Below, one piece after another: positions 19,501-25,756 of a stretch of 60,036 nt of DNA. The stretch covers positions 1-60,036 of the forward strand of contig JAFZKQ010000003.1 of assembly GCA_017553575.1 (NCBI GenBank), in the 5' to 3' direction. The position numbers and the translations under genes are program-made. Under the pieces are notes generated by a model that searched no databases, was not told the origin of the DNA, and worked only from the letters and a program-made list of their open reading frames with translations. This DNA is from Paludibacteraceae bacterium (GTDB taxonomy: Bacteria > Bacteroidota > Bacteroidia > Bacteroidales > Paludibacteraceae). Position 1 is the stretch's first letter, and each line of letters begins with the position of its first letter.

Positions 19501-20681
19501 GGTTGGATGTCCAATATGACTTTCCCGCAAAGGTTGATGGTGTTGAAACTGTCCATTTGGGCGAGGTTGGTGGTGTTGAGGCCTCCACCATCGGTGCCGA
19601 CAAACAGTTGGTTTTTGTTTTGCGAGATGCAGGAGATGGGGTTTCCGGAGATGGTCCTTCTCTTGCGGTTGTTGTGTTGGTAACGTGCAAAATTGTTGGT
19701 TGTCTTGTTGGCGTAGAGTAACCAGAATTGGTGAGTTCCGAGCCAAATGTTCTCGTAGGAGTCTTCCAATATGCTGTAAGTGGTGAAGTTACGCTTGTCG
19801 ATATTGGTCGGCAAGACATAGTCGATGGGCTCAAAGTCGAGTTTCTCAGGATTGAAAATGGAGACGTTTCCGTTGGTGTTGCCTATCCAAATGTTGTGGG
19901 ATTTGTCCTCGTAAAGCGTTTGGACGAAATTGTCTGCCATCGAGTAGGGATTTTGGGCATTGGCCACGACATGTTTCTTTACTTCTCCGTTCGGGTTGAG
20001 GATGAAGAGGCCTGCATCGGTGGTTCCGATGTAGATGTCGCCATTGGATGTGTGGCGCATCACCCTAACGTTAGGGCTTACGGTGTTGCCTTTGTCACGG
20101 TACTTCCGGATGGTTTGGTTCTTCTTGTCGAGAATGTGTATGCCGTTGCCCTCCGAACTGATCCAGATGTAATCCCCCATGTTGATGAGGTCGTTTCCGA
20201 GGATAGGGTAGCTGTGGGCCACGCCCTTCTCTCTGTCGTAGTGGAGCAGGTCGATGTAGGTCAGTATCCAAAAACTACCATCGGTATCTTCGATCATTTT
20301 GTAGACACCTTTCTTTATCCTTCCTTTGAACGGCACGCTGATGAAATTGTCCATTTCACGGTTGTAAATGGCTAATCCACGACCTGTGGCGATCCATAGC
20401 CGTTGCTTGGAATCCTCGTAGAGACTGAAGCAGACGTCGTGAGGGATGGAGTAGGGGTCTTCTTTGGAACGGGTATAGAGTTTGTAGTCGACGCCGTCGA
20501 AGCGGACGAGTCCGTTCCATGTGGAAATCCAAAGATACCCTTGCGAGTCCTCTAAAAGTTGGGTGACATCGCCGTAAGGGGTCTCGGTCGCCGTTTTATA
20601 GGAATTGAAAATCTTTGTCTCTCCTTTTATGGGAGAGATAAGGAAAAGGAATAAGAGTGATAGCCAAAAATATCGTAACAT
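16596..20681 (-). CDS. Hybrid two-component system sensor/regulator (HTCS, AraC-type output)
   Basis: 1361 residues combining a full signalling path. A signal peptide (about 1-20) precedes two seven-bladed regulator-propeller (Reg_prop) repeat sets with many W-I-G-T/S motifs such as LWIATGRGLAIYN. A Y_Y_Y domain (about 700-760) is followed by a membrane helix near 780-800, then the kinase with phospho-acceptor His at about 855 (SIIAHDLKNPL). The ATPase domain has NAIKFT, DNGVGM and GSGLGLKIC. The receiver domain carries SIFLVDDNKEV and phospho-acceptor Asp at about 1145 (IVSDITMPKMDG). The C-terminal AraC DNA-binding domain ends near 1345 (VAYEVGFSDPKYFGICFSEKY). In Bacteroidales such proteins usually control polysaccharide-use loci. 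None is adjacent here, only a lipoprotein gene, so the ligand is unknown. Confidence 0.95.
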   Translation of the reverse strand: MLRYFWLSLLFLFLISPIKGETKIFNSYKTATETPYGDVTQLLEDSQGYLWISTWNGLVRFDGVDYKLYTRSKEDPYSIPHDVCFSLYEDSKQRLWIATGRGLAIYNREMDNFISVPFKGRIKKGVYKMIEDTDGSFWILTYIDLLHYDREKGVAHSYPILGNDLINMGDYIWISSEGNGIHILDKKNQTIRKYRDKGNTVSPNVRVMRHTSNGDIYIGTTDAGLFILNPNGEVKKHVVANAQNPYSMADNFVQTLYEDKSHNIWIGNTNGNVSIFNPEKLDFEPIDYVLPTNIDKRNFTTYSILEDSYENIWLGTHQFWLLYANKTTNNFARYQHNNRKRRTISGNPISCISQNKNQLFVGTDGGGLNTTNLAQMDSFNTINLCGKVILDIQPDENSNCFWIATWGNGLYLYDWQKGSVVQHYGKNETDTARYIPSNDISSILVDGEDIWIGTSGSGVVKIETGKRNIISHENSVKDPFSSDNSKYITHMMKDSHGWIWISSSEGLRKFKGEEQIKFPYSDKEGELPQNQITCCYEDSQKRIWVLTSTNGLMLYNYTDDSFENYSKLYDIPTDLKSIQEDDNGMLWLIARNRVIQFSPETKKRKLFELEDGSEGIAFNTKSIHKDSHNNIYIGSNYGMFSFNPQKMKISSNTPHIILKDLYIWDKRQKPGEEGSALEKSIQYTQTITLEPDQNDFSISYIAIDLEKPNCIRYSYKLEGFSHEWKDAGKDRQATFTQLAPGEYNFQLKVTGQDGTTYTREDALNIIILPHWWQTWWFRGLSVILPILLVIFVIKAMTQDLIFQKNKLENIVAQRTSELKKQAGELKQKKEEVEKKNAELDEMLSIKNRILSIIAHDLKNPLTAIVGMLSLLHDQAKDKESQEYTYITEATHASKKLQEQMENILEWARIQTKEIFYSPKNISIAANAKDSVSLLKETAEQKNIQITIEDNATHYAFADGRMVNAIIRNLTNNAIKFTKENGKILIKIEEDPDSVILHIKDNGVGMDQETVDNLFNKEITTSTFGTSNEKGSGLGLKICHDFVLSNKGSIEIHSEKGKGTTVTIKLPIGEEMSGEEAYATTEKIIDKNKTPKSNKQHSIFLVDDNKEVLTFLCGLFQNEYNVEKASDGEAAWEKIQKTLPDIIVSDITMPKMDGKELCRQVKSNPLTKHIPVILLTSDDTIESQVDSLSLRADDYITKPFESKVLLAKVKSILSNRELIMDHLHKEIISTADDTQMPESRDDQFLRKIKEVLQENISETNLSVEFIADKIALSRVQLFRKFKTLTGCAPSEYIKNFRLQYAANLLRSGKYSVADVAYEVGFSDPKYFGICFSEKYKMSPSAYAKQAGQEMTEETEEANATEI

Positions 20682-21036
20682 TAGTATTGCAATTTCGTCA
20701 TCGTCCCTTCTGTGGGCTTCTTTTTTCTGATTCCCCTTGATGGAACTGCTTGTTTAGAAGACTCTTGAAACATTTATGGTGGGTCTATAAACGTAAACGG
20801 AGAATTTATAGAACCTCCTTGGGTAAAGAGAGGGAAACCAGGATGGTCTCGTTCCTCAATTTGTTCTTAGGGTGTGAAAAGGGATTTTTGTTGAACCTTT
20901 TCTTCACAATTGTAAAGGTAGAATTTTTTTTGCAAATCGGAAAATGATAAAGGCAAAAATGATGAAACGAAATTTCTCTGTTTCTGTTCCTTGGGGTGCG
21001 GAGAAATAAAAAAAATCGAAAAATGTGTCGTCTCCT
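20682..21036. other. Upstream region of the HTCS gene and tRNA-Met
   Basis: No supported gene. On the minus strand a TACCTTTA (near 20917-20924) resembles a -7 box and may drive the HTCS gene, but no well-spaced TTTG accompanies it. A 65-codon plus-strand frame at 20750-20947 has no recognisable family. Confidence 0.35.
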
Positions 21037-21067
21037 ATTGCAGAATAAAAAATAAGCACTACCTTTG
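21037..21067 (+). promoter_or_regulatory. Promoter of tRNA-Met
   Basis: The -7 box TACCTTTG (21060-21067) matches TAnnTTTG exactly. A -33-like ATTG (21037-21040) is 19 nt upstream, the usual spacing. Transcription would begin about 7 nt later, just before the tRNA. Confidence 0.65.
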
Positions 21068-21087
21068 CATCGCAAAACAAAAATGAT

Positions 21088-21161
21088 GGCGGGATAGCTC
21101 AGTTGGTTAGAGCGTCGGATTCATAACCCGGAGGTCACGAGTTCAATTCTCGTTCCCGCTA
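21088..21161 (+). tRNA. tRNA-Met (anticodon CAT)
   Basis: A 74-nt cloverleaf: acceptor GGCGGGA / TCCCGCT, D arm TAGCTCAGTTGGTTAGAGC, anticodon loop TTCATAA and T arm GAGTTCAATTCTC. The CCA end is encoded at 21162-21164. The stem and loop fit elongator Met. A lysidine-modified tRNA-Ile2 also reads CAT in DNA and cannot be fully excluded. Confidence 0.93.
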
Positions 21162-21229
21162 CCAAGTTTTTAGAGTGTGTTAGGAGTTGTCTGGCACACT
21201 TTTTTTGTTTGTCTAAAAGTGAAGAAATT

Positions 21230-22138
21230 ATGATAAGACCTCCATATTTGAAAGTAGGGGATAAGGTGGCTATCGTGTCGCCTGCGGGTGCAGTCTCACC
21301 GGATTTGATTGACGGTGCGGCGGAGACTTTGCGTTCTTGGGGTTTCGTGCCTGTCTTGGGCAACAGCTCGAAGGGACGTAACGGTCGGTTCTCTGGTTCT
21401 GACGAAGAGCGTGCTGCCGATTTGCAGTGGGCTTTGGACGATCCCTCTATCCGCGCCATCCTTTGCGGAAGAGGAGGCTATGGAACGGTGCGAATTATAG
21501 ACCGTTTGGATTTTTCCTCTTTTGAACGGAACCCTAAGTGGGTGATCGGGTTTAGTGACATAACGATCCTTCATGCAGCCTTGGCGAACCGCGGGTTCCA
21601 GTCGGTGCATGGTGTGATGGCGAGGGCGCTTGCCCATACTGCGGGAAATTGGGATGCCGTCTCTGCGTTGAGGCGCTGTCTGCAGGGCGATTTGCTTTCT
21701 TATCAGATGCCTTCTTCTCCGCTTAATCGTGATGGGGTGGCAAAAGGCACGTTGGTGGGAGGTAATCTCTCCATTTTGTATGGTCTTCGTGCGACACCGT
21801 ATGATCTCTCTCCGAAGGGGAAAATCCTGTTTATTGAGGATATTTCGGAGCGTCCTTACCATATCGATCGTATGATGCACAACTTGAAACTAAGTGGTGT
21901 CTTGTCCCAGATATCGGGCTTGCTGGTCGGCGAGTTTACGGATATTGAGGAGGATGCTTCGTTTGGCATGACGGTGAATGAGATTGTGGCCGATGCCGTA
22001 AGCGAGTATGGTTATCCGGTGGCTTTCAATTTCCCTGTGGGGCACGGAACGACCAACCAGCCTGTTTTCCATGGGGCCGAGGTTCAATTGACGGTTGCTG
22101 ATGGCGTGGCTCGTTTGGATTATTTGGGGGATTTCTGA
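21230..22138 (+). CDS. LD-carboxypeptidase (peptidase S66, muramoyltetrapeptide carboxypeptidase)
   Basis: 302 residues from the ATG at 21230; a TTG 21 bp upstream is in frame but less likely. Family S66 trims the terminal D-Ala from cytosolic murein tetrapeptides during wall recycling. The start LKVGDKVAIVSPAGAVSPDLI and the CGRGGYGTVRIIDRLD motif are typical. The nucleophile Ser lies in WVIGFSDIT (about residue 110), with the Glu in LLVGEFTD and the His in FPVGHGTTNQP completing the triad. Signal peptide absent, as expected for a cytosolic enzyme. Confidence 0.93.
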   Translation: MIRPPYLKVGDKVAIVSPAGAVSPDLIDGAAETLRSWGFVPVLGNSSKGRNGRFSGSDEERAADLQWALDDPSIRAILCGRGGYGTVRIIDRLDFSSFERNPKWVIGFSDITILHAALANRGFQSVHGVMARALAHTAGNWDAVSALRRCLQGDLLSYQMPSSPLNRDGVAKGTLVGGNLSILYGLRATPYDLSPKGKILFIEDISERPYHIDRMMHNLKLSGVLSQISGLLVGEFTDIEEDASFGMTVNEIVADAVSEYGYPVAFNFPVGHGTTNQPVFHGAEVQLTVADGVARLDYLGDF

Positions 22139-22203
22139 TTTTCGGGTAATCACATTGATTATGAAATGGTATTGAGAAGATAAATCGCAATTTATCAAAG
22201 GAA

Positions 22204-22237
22204 AACGCCCGGTTACGAGAGGTAATCGGGCGTTTTT
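22204..22237. terminator. Bidirectional terminator between the S66 gene and aroF
   Basis: A stem of about 13 bp, aacgcccggttac with gtaatcgggcgtt (one G-T pair) and loop gagag, lies between convergent genes. Five T follow on the plus strand, and TTTT on the minus strand. Confidence 0.85.
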
Positions 22238-22256
22238 AGTAATGGAAAGTCTATGC

Positions 22257-23321
22257 TTATTTTCCTTCCATGATTTTCATTTGTTGGCGTACAGACTCAG
22301 CGTGGATAGCCTCGAATACGACCTTCATGAACTCTCCGTCCATGGAAAGTTCCTCACCTTGTTGTGCGCGCTTGCAGAGGATCTCGTCGTAACGGTTCGT
22401 TTGGAGAACGGTCATGTCGTGCTCTTTCTTGTACGTTCCGATTTCGCGGCAGATGCGCATTCTCTTGGCCAAAGTTTCGAGCAAAGACATATCTATGTCG
22501 TCGATTTGGCGACGAAGCTCTGTCAAGTTCTCGGTCGTTTGGTTGGTCTCGCGGATAACGAGGTTGTTGAGGATGAGGTTCAAGACTTCAGGAGTTACTT
22601 GTTGAGAGGCGTCGCTCCATGCGTTGTCGGGGTCGTTGTGAGACTCGATGATCAAACCTTGGAATTGCAAATCCATTGCCTGTTGGCAAAGGGATGCGAT
22701 GAGGTCTCTTCTTCCTGCGATGTGGCTTGGGTCGCAGATGATTGGCAACTCAGGAATACGTCTGTGCAATTCGATTGGAATATGCCATTGAGGAAGGTTC
22801 CTATAGAGTTTCTTGTCGTAGGTGCTGAAACCTCTGTGGATAGCTCCCAAACGCTTGATGCCTGCGTTGTTGATACGTTGCAAAGCACCGATCCACAATT
22901 CGAGGTCTGGGTTGACTGGGTTCTTGACGAGGACAGGAACGTCGGTGCCTTTCAATACGTCGGCAATCTCTTGCACGGCGAATGGGTCGGCTGTCGTACG
23001 GGCTCCAATCCACAAAACGTCGATACCGTATTTCAAGGCCTCTTCAACGTGTTTTGCCGTTGCCACCTCAGTTGCAGTCAACATGCCTGTCTCTTTCTTA
23101 ACCTGTTGCATCCAAGGCAAAGCCTTCACGCCGTTACCTTCGAAGCCTCCTGGCTTTGTGCGTGGTTTCCAGATGCCGGCACGGAAAATCTTGATGCCGT
23201 TCTTCGCTAGTTGCTTAGCTGTCTCCATTACTTGGTCTTCCGTCTCTGCGCTGCATGGACCTGCGATGACTAGAGGTCTCTTGTCTTCCACTCCGGGAAG
23301 TACGAATTTTTCTAATTCCAT
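22257..23321 (-). CDS. aroF: Bifunctional DAHP synthase / chorismate mutase
   Basis: 354 residues. The N-terminal 265 are a 3-deoxy-7-phosphoheptulonate synthase of the KDO8P-synthase-like class: PLVIAGPCSAET, FRAGIWKPRTKPGGFEG, VLWIGARTTADPF, VLVKNPVNPDLELW and ICDPSHIAGRR. The C-terminal 90 are an AroQ-type chorismate mutase: LRRQIDDIDMSLLETLAKRMRICREIG. The enzyme opens the shikimate pathway and also makes prephenate. The gene follows pheA by 42 bp, so DAHP synthesis, the mutase step and the prephenate dehydratase step lie in one short operon under the leader-peptide attenuator upstream of pheA. Confidence 0.94.
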   Translation of the reverse strand: MELEKFVLPGVEDKRPLVIAGPCSAETEDQVMETAKQLAKNGIKIFRAGIWKPRTKPGGFEGNGVKALPWMQQVKKETGMLTATEVATAKHVEEALKYGIDVLWIGARTTADPFAVQEIADVLKGTDVPVLVKNPVNPDLELWIGALQRINNAGIKRLGAIHRGFSTYDKKLYRNLPQWHIPIELHRRIPELPIICDPSHIAGRRDLIASLCQQAMDLQFQGLIIESHNDPDNAWSDASQQVTPEVLNLILNNLVIRETNQTTENLTELRRQIDDIDMSLLETLAKRMRICREIGTYKKEHDMTVLQTNRYDEILCKRAQQGEELSMDGEFMKVVFEAIHAESVRQQMKIMEGK

Positions 23322-23363
23322 AAAAAGATAAATTGTTTTATATATTTTTTATTTATTTGATTT

Positions 23364-24206
23364 TCATATTGTTTGACGGCCTTCTTCGTATTCGCCTAAG
23401 ATTTGCAAATCTTTGGTTAGAGGCGTGATGGCGCTGAGGGCTTGCGTGTATTTCACGTAGTTCTCGAACTGGAGGTCGATGTAGAACATGTATTCCCATT
23501 CGCGTCCGATGATTGGCAAGGATTGGATCTTTGTCAAGTTGATTCCGTAGAAGGATAGGATGGAAAGCACTTTGGCTAGACTTCCTTCCTCATGAGGCAA
23601 GGCGAAGGCGAGGGAGGCTTTGTTCGGGAATTTTCCCTTGTTGAGTTCGTCGGCCAACCAAGGGTCGGCGGCAACGAGGAAACGAGTGAAGTTCCGTTTG
23701 TTGGTCTCTATGCCTTTGGCCAAAGTTTCGAGGCCGTAGATTTCGGCTGCCAATTCGCCGCAGATGGCAGCGTGTCCCATTTGTTTCTCTTCCGAAAGTC
23801 GTTTCGCGCTGGAGGCGGTGTCGTCGCTTTCGATCGCCTTGAGATGAGGGTGTTTGTTGAGAAAGTCTTGACATTGCATGAGGGCAATCGGGTGGGAGTA
23901 GACCTCCTTTATTTCGGAGATGTCTTGTCCCGGCATGGCTACGAGGTTGTGCTTGATGCGCAATTTTTGTTCGCCGATTATCTTCATGCCACTCTCTTTC
24001 AGGAGATTGTGGTTCGGTAGCAAGCTGCCGGCGATGGTGTTCTCGATGGCAATCATCGCAATGATGGAGTTGTCGTTTTTGGTCGTCTCGAAAACTTCTT
24101 TGAATGTTCGGCAAGCGACAATCTCGATCTCCTCTCCCCGGAAATATTCTCGTGCGGCGATGTCGTGGAACGAACCAGCGATGCCTTGTATTGCTACTTT
24201 CTTCAT
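23364..24206 (-). CDS. pheA: Prephenate dehydratase
   Basis: 280 residues starting MKKVAIQGIAGSFHDIAAREYF at 24206; the frame upstream of that ATG is leader RNA. PheA turns prephenate into phenylpyruvate. The catalytic TRF motif is visible in KRNFTRFLVAA, and SHPIALMQC and DDTASSAKRL are typical of the family. The C-terminal ACT domain (about 190-275) has HEEGSLAKVLSIL in place of a GALV motif and KIQSLPI where ESRP is usual in feedback-inhibited enzymes, so Phe binding may differ. There is no fused chorismate mutase; that activity is in the next gene. Expression is probably set by the attenuator at 24266-24403. Confidence 0.94.
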   Translation of the reverse strand: MKKVAIQGIAGSFHDIAAREYFRGEEIEIVACRTFKEVFETTKNDNSIIAMIAIENTIAGSLLPNHNLLKESGMKIIGEQKLRIKHNLVAMPGQDISEIKEVYSHPIALMQCQDFLNKHPHLKAIESDDTASSAKRLSEEKQMGHAAICGELAAEIYGLETLAKGIETNKRNFTRFLVAADPWLADELNKGKFPNKASLAFALPHEEGSLAKVLSILSFYGINLTKIQSLPIIGREWEYMFYIDLQFENYVKYTQALSAITPLTKDLQILGEYEEGRQTI

Positions 24207-24265
24207 GAGCCTCTTCTTTGTTTGTTGTTTCTGTTTTTCTCTGTGGGCAATTGAGCCCAGCGGCC

Positions 24266-24303
24266 TAAAACAAAGAAGTCCCACATTTCTGCGGGACTTC
24301 TTT
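24266..24303 (-). terminator. Attenuator terminator upstream of pheA
   Basis: On the minus strand an 11-bp perfect stem pairs AAAGAAGTCCC (24303-24293) with GGGACTTCTTT (24282-24272) around a 10-nt loop. G-TTTT follows. It lies 31 nt after the leader peptide stop and about 60 nt before the pheA start, so it must be read through for pheA-aroF expression. The 5' arm can instead pair with the antiterminator segment at 24337-24346. Confidence 0.85.
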
Positions 24304-24334
24304 TATTTTATTTTTTTATCTTCTATTTAAAACA

Positions 24335-24403
24335 TCAAAATCCCGCTCTTACCATCTCGTAGTAAAAGTAATAAAAGAAATATGAAAAGAAATACTTAAC
24401 CAT
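24335..24403 (-). CDS. Aromatic leader peptide of the pheA-aroF operon
   Basis: A 22-codon frame, ATG at 24403 and TGA at 24335-24337. Residues 4-15 read YFFSYFFYYFYY, and overall 6 Phe and 6 Tyr make up 12 of 22 residues. The last codons (AGA GCG GGA TTT TGA) contain GCGGGATTTT (24346-24337), which can pair over 10 positions (8 Watson-Crick, 2 G-U) with GAAGTCCCGC in the terminator 5' arm. A ribosome stalled on Phe/Tyr codons for lack of charged tRNA would leave this segment free to form the antiterminator; a ribosome reaching the stop would cover it and let the terminator form. This is the logic of pheL/trpL leaders. It is too short for normal gene callers. Confidence 0.85.
   Translation of the reverse strand: MVKYFFSYFFYYFYYEMVRAGF
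24337..24346 (-). promoter_or_regulatory. Antiterminator segment
   Basis: GCGGGATTTT on the minus strand, overlapping the last leader codons. It is complementary to GAAGTCCCGC (24300-24291) with two G-U pairs, so it competes with the terminator stem. Confidence 0.7.
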
Positions 24404-24423
24404 AATCTCTGATTTTGATGACG

Positions 24424-24453
24424 CAAAGGTAAGAATTACTTTTTGAAAACAAA
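24424..24453 (-). promoter_or_regulatory. Promoter of the leader-pheA-aroF operon
   Basis: On the minus strand, -33 TTTG (24453-24450) and -7 TACCTTTG (24431-24424) are spaced by 18 nt, matching the Bacteroidota consensus. Transcription would start near 24416, about 13 nt before the leader ATG. Confidence 0.75.
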
Positions 24454-24524
24454 GAAATAAATGGATTCTTTTTTCTTCTTTTTTTCTAAAAAAATGATGG
24501 AGTCTAATTTAAACGCCCCATTTC

Positions 24525-24625
24525 GTGCCTTTTTGTCAATGAAACTAGCCAATTGCTATTATTTTTTAACTTCGTGCACTTCTGTGAGAAAAGGATTTTC
24601 TACTTCTGAGCGCGTTTTGCACGTC
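24525..24625 (-). pseudogene. Relic of the 3' end of the 25-26 kb membrane-protein family
   Basis: On the minus strand this stretch aligns with the end and 3' flank of the gene at 24971: TCAGAAGTAGAAAATCC and TTTTCTCACAGAAG match the NPLLTKE coding end. AAAAAATAATAGCAATTGGC then TAGTTTCATTGACA matches the sequence just after the stop. Identity by eye is about three quarters. The rest of this copy is missing. Confidence 0.6.
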
Positions 24626-24661
24626 TCTTTAAGAACATTTTCGTTGGTGATCTACGGTTGT

Positions 24662-24888
24662 GGACTGAAAGGCCTATCTGTCCATAGCCTAGGGTACCGC
24701 CCTGGGGGAAATGTCGTACGCCCCAATCCGCCCTGAAGGGGCAAAAGCATATTTGTTTAATGTGATGAAATGTAAATCGATACAATTCGTAGGCTATTGC
24801 ATACTTTTGCCCCGTTGGGGCGTATGTCCGCCTTCCCGTGCTACTCAGGGCGTTGCCCTGAGCTATGTAGATATTGGACTTTCAGTCC
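24662..24888. repeat. 227-bp element with 89-bp inverted arms
   Basis: The left arm (24662-24750) begins ggactgaaag and ends ggggcaaaagcat. The right arm (24800-24888) is its reverse complement with some substitutions and small gaps. Each arm is itself rich in palindromes (ggactttcagtcc, cagggc-gttgccctg, gccccgttggggc). The 49-bp centre is AT-rich. It looks like two head-to-head copies of a dispersed palindromic repeat, MITE- or REP-like; no transposase is present. Confidence 0.8.
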
Positions 24889-24970
24889 GTATGAGCGTAT
24901 TATTCTATATCCATAATCATCGTTTCCCCCTGTCAATGAAACCAGTCGAATGTTATTATTTTTTTACTTC

Positions 24971-25756
24971 TTACTCTTTTGTGAGAAGGGGATTTTTGCC
25001 TTCTGCAATATCACCAAAATAACTCTTTAGGAAACTTACTTCTATGGTGTCACCGATGAGTTTGCTTTGACGCTTATAGTTTTCATAATCGCTTTTAAAC
25101 TCGATGGCATCCTTCTTGAACCAAACCATATGGACAACGGGCACGCATATTTTTTTTGTCAAATCTAAAGAGAAGAGGTCCATTTCTCCGATTGAATCTT
25201 TGTTGATGGGGTGCAGGGATTCCTTCCATGTCTTGTTTATGGGTTTTAGGGCGTAATAATAAGAGGTCCCATGATGGCTATGCGATTCTCTTGCCTCAAC
25301 AATTTTACAATTTATTGCGGTCTCAGAATGAAAGTCTGAGTTCCCTATTTGAAACAAAAGCGAAGAACCGAATAGATAGAAAACGAACGAGTTCAGAAAT
25401 CCCCATCCTAAGGCAAGAGAGAACCTCCTTGCTCCCATGGGTTCTCTGTTTTGAATGGCAGTCGCTTGGCGATCCCAGATTTGTTCGTAAATGAGGGCTA
25501 TGGCTACCGCAAAATACAGATAAAGACAGAAAGACCAACGTGAGTATTGGAGGTAGTTGAAACCCCTATTCTGCAAGATGAATATATATGGAAAGATGGA
25601 GAGTATTGCTCCTCCGACTATTGCTAGTTCTGTCTTCTTTATTGTGTCTATTGTGTTGACTTTCTGATTCCGAAAGTCTATGATGCACTTTATAATCCAC
25701 CCTTCAAAGACGAGGAAGAGTGAGAGAAACAAGAAAAAATAGAACGAGTAACTCAT
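24971..25756 (-). CDS. Membrane protein of unknown function, copy 1
   Basis: 261 residues starting MSYSFYFFLFLSLFLVFEGWIIKCIIDF. There are four or five membrane helices: an N-terminal one, two near 45-65 and 75-95, and one near 120-145 (FVFYLFGSSLLFQIG). The C-terminal half is soluble (NSDFHSETAINCKIVEARES ... KICVPVVHMVWFKKDAIEF ... FGDIAEGKNPLL) and probably lies outside. I do not recognise the family. It is a tandem paralogue of the next gene upstream; the conserved C-terminal half suggests the function lies there. Confidence 0.75.
   Translation of the reverse strand: MSYSFYFFLFLSLFLVFEGWIIKCIIDFRNQKVNTIDTIKKTELAIVGGAILSIFPYIFILQNRGFNYLQYSRWSFCLYLYFAVAIALIYEQIWDRQATAIQNREPMGARRFSLALGWGFLNSFVFYLFGSSLLFQIGNSDFHSETAINCKIVEARESHSHHGTSYYYALKPINKTWKESLHPINKDSIGEMDLFSLDLTKKICVPVVHMVWFKKDAIEFKSDYENYKRQSKLIGDTIEVSFLKSYFGDIAEGKNPLLTKE

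Noticed and set aside
18747-19721. 324-codon plus-strand frame inside the HTCS gene
   Set aside because: Antisense to intact propeller repeats; low-complexity Val/Asp/Gly-rich translation with no domain.
24207-24284. 26-residue N-terminal extension of PheA
   Set aside because: This stretch is leader RNA containing part of the terminator; the ATG at 24206 begins the conserved dehydratase sequence.
24711-25022. 103-residue plus-strand protein
   Set aside because: It runs across the inverted-repeat element and the end of a minus-strand gene; no family resemblance.
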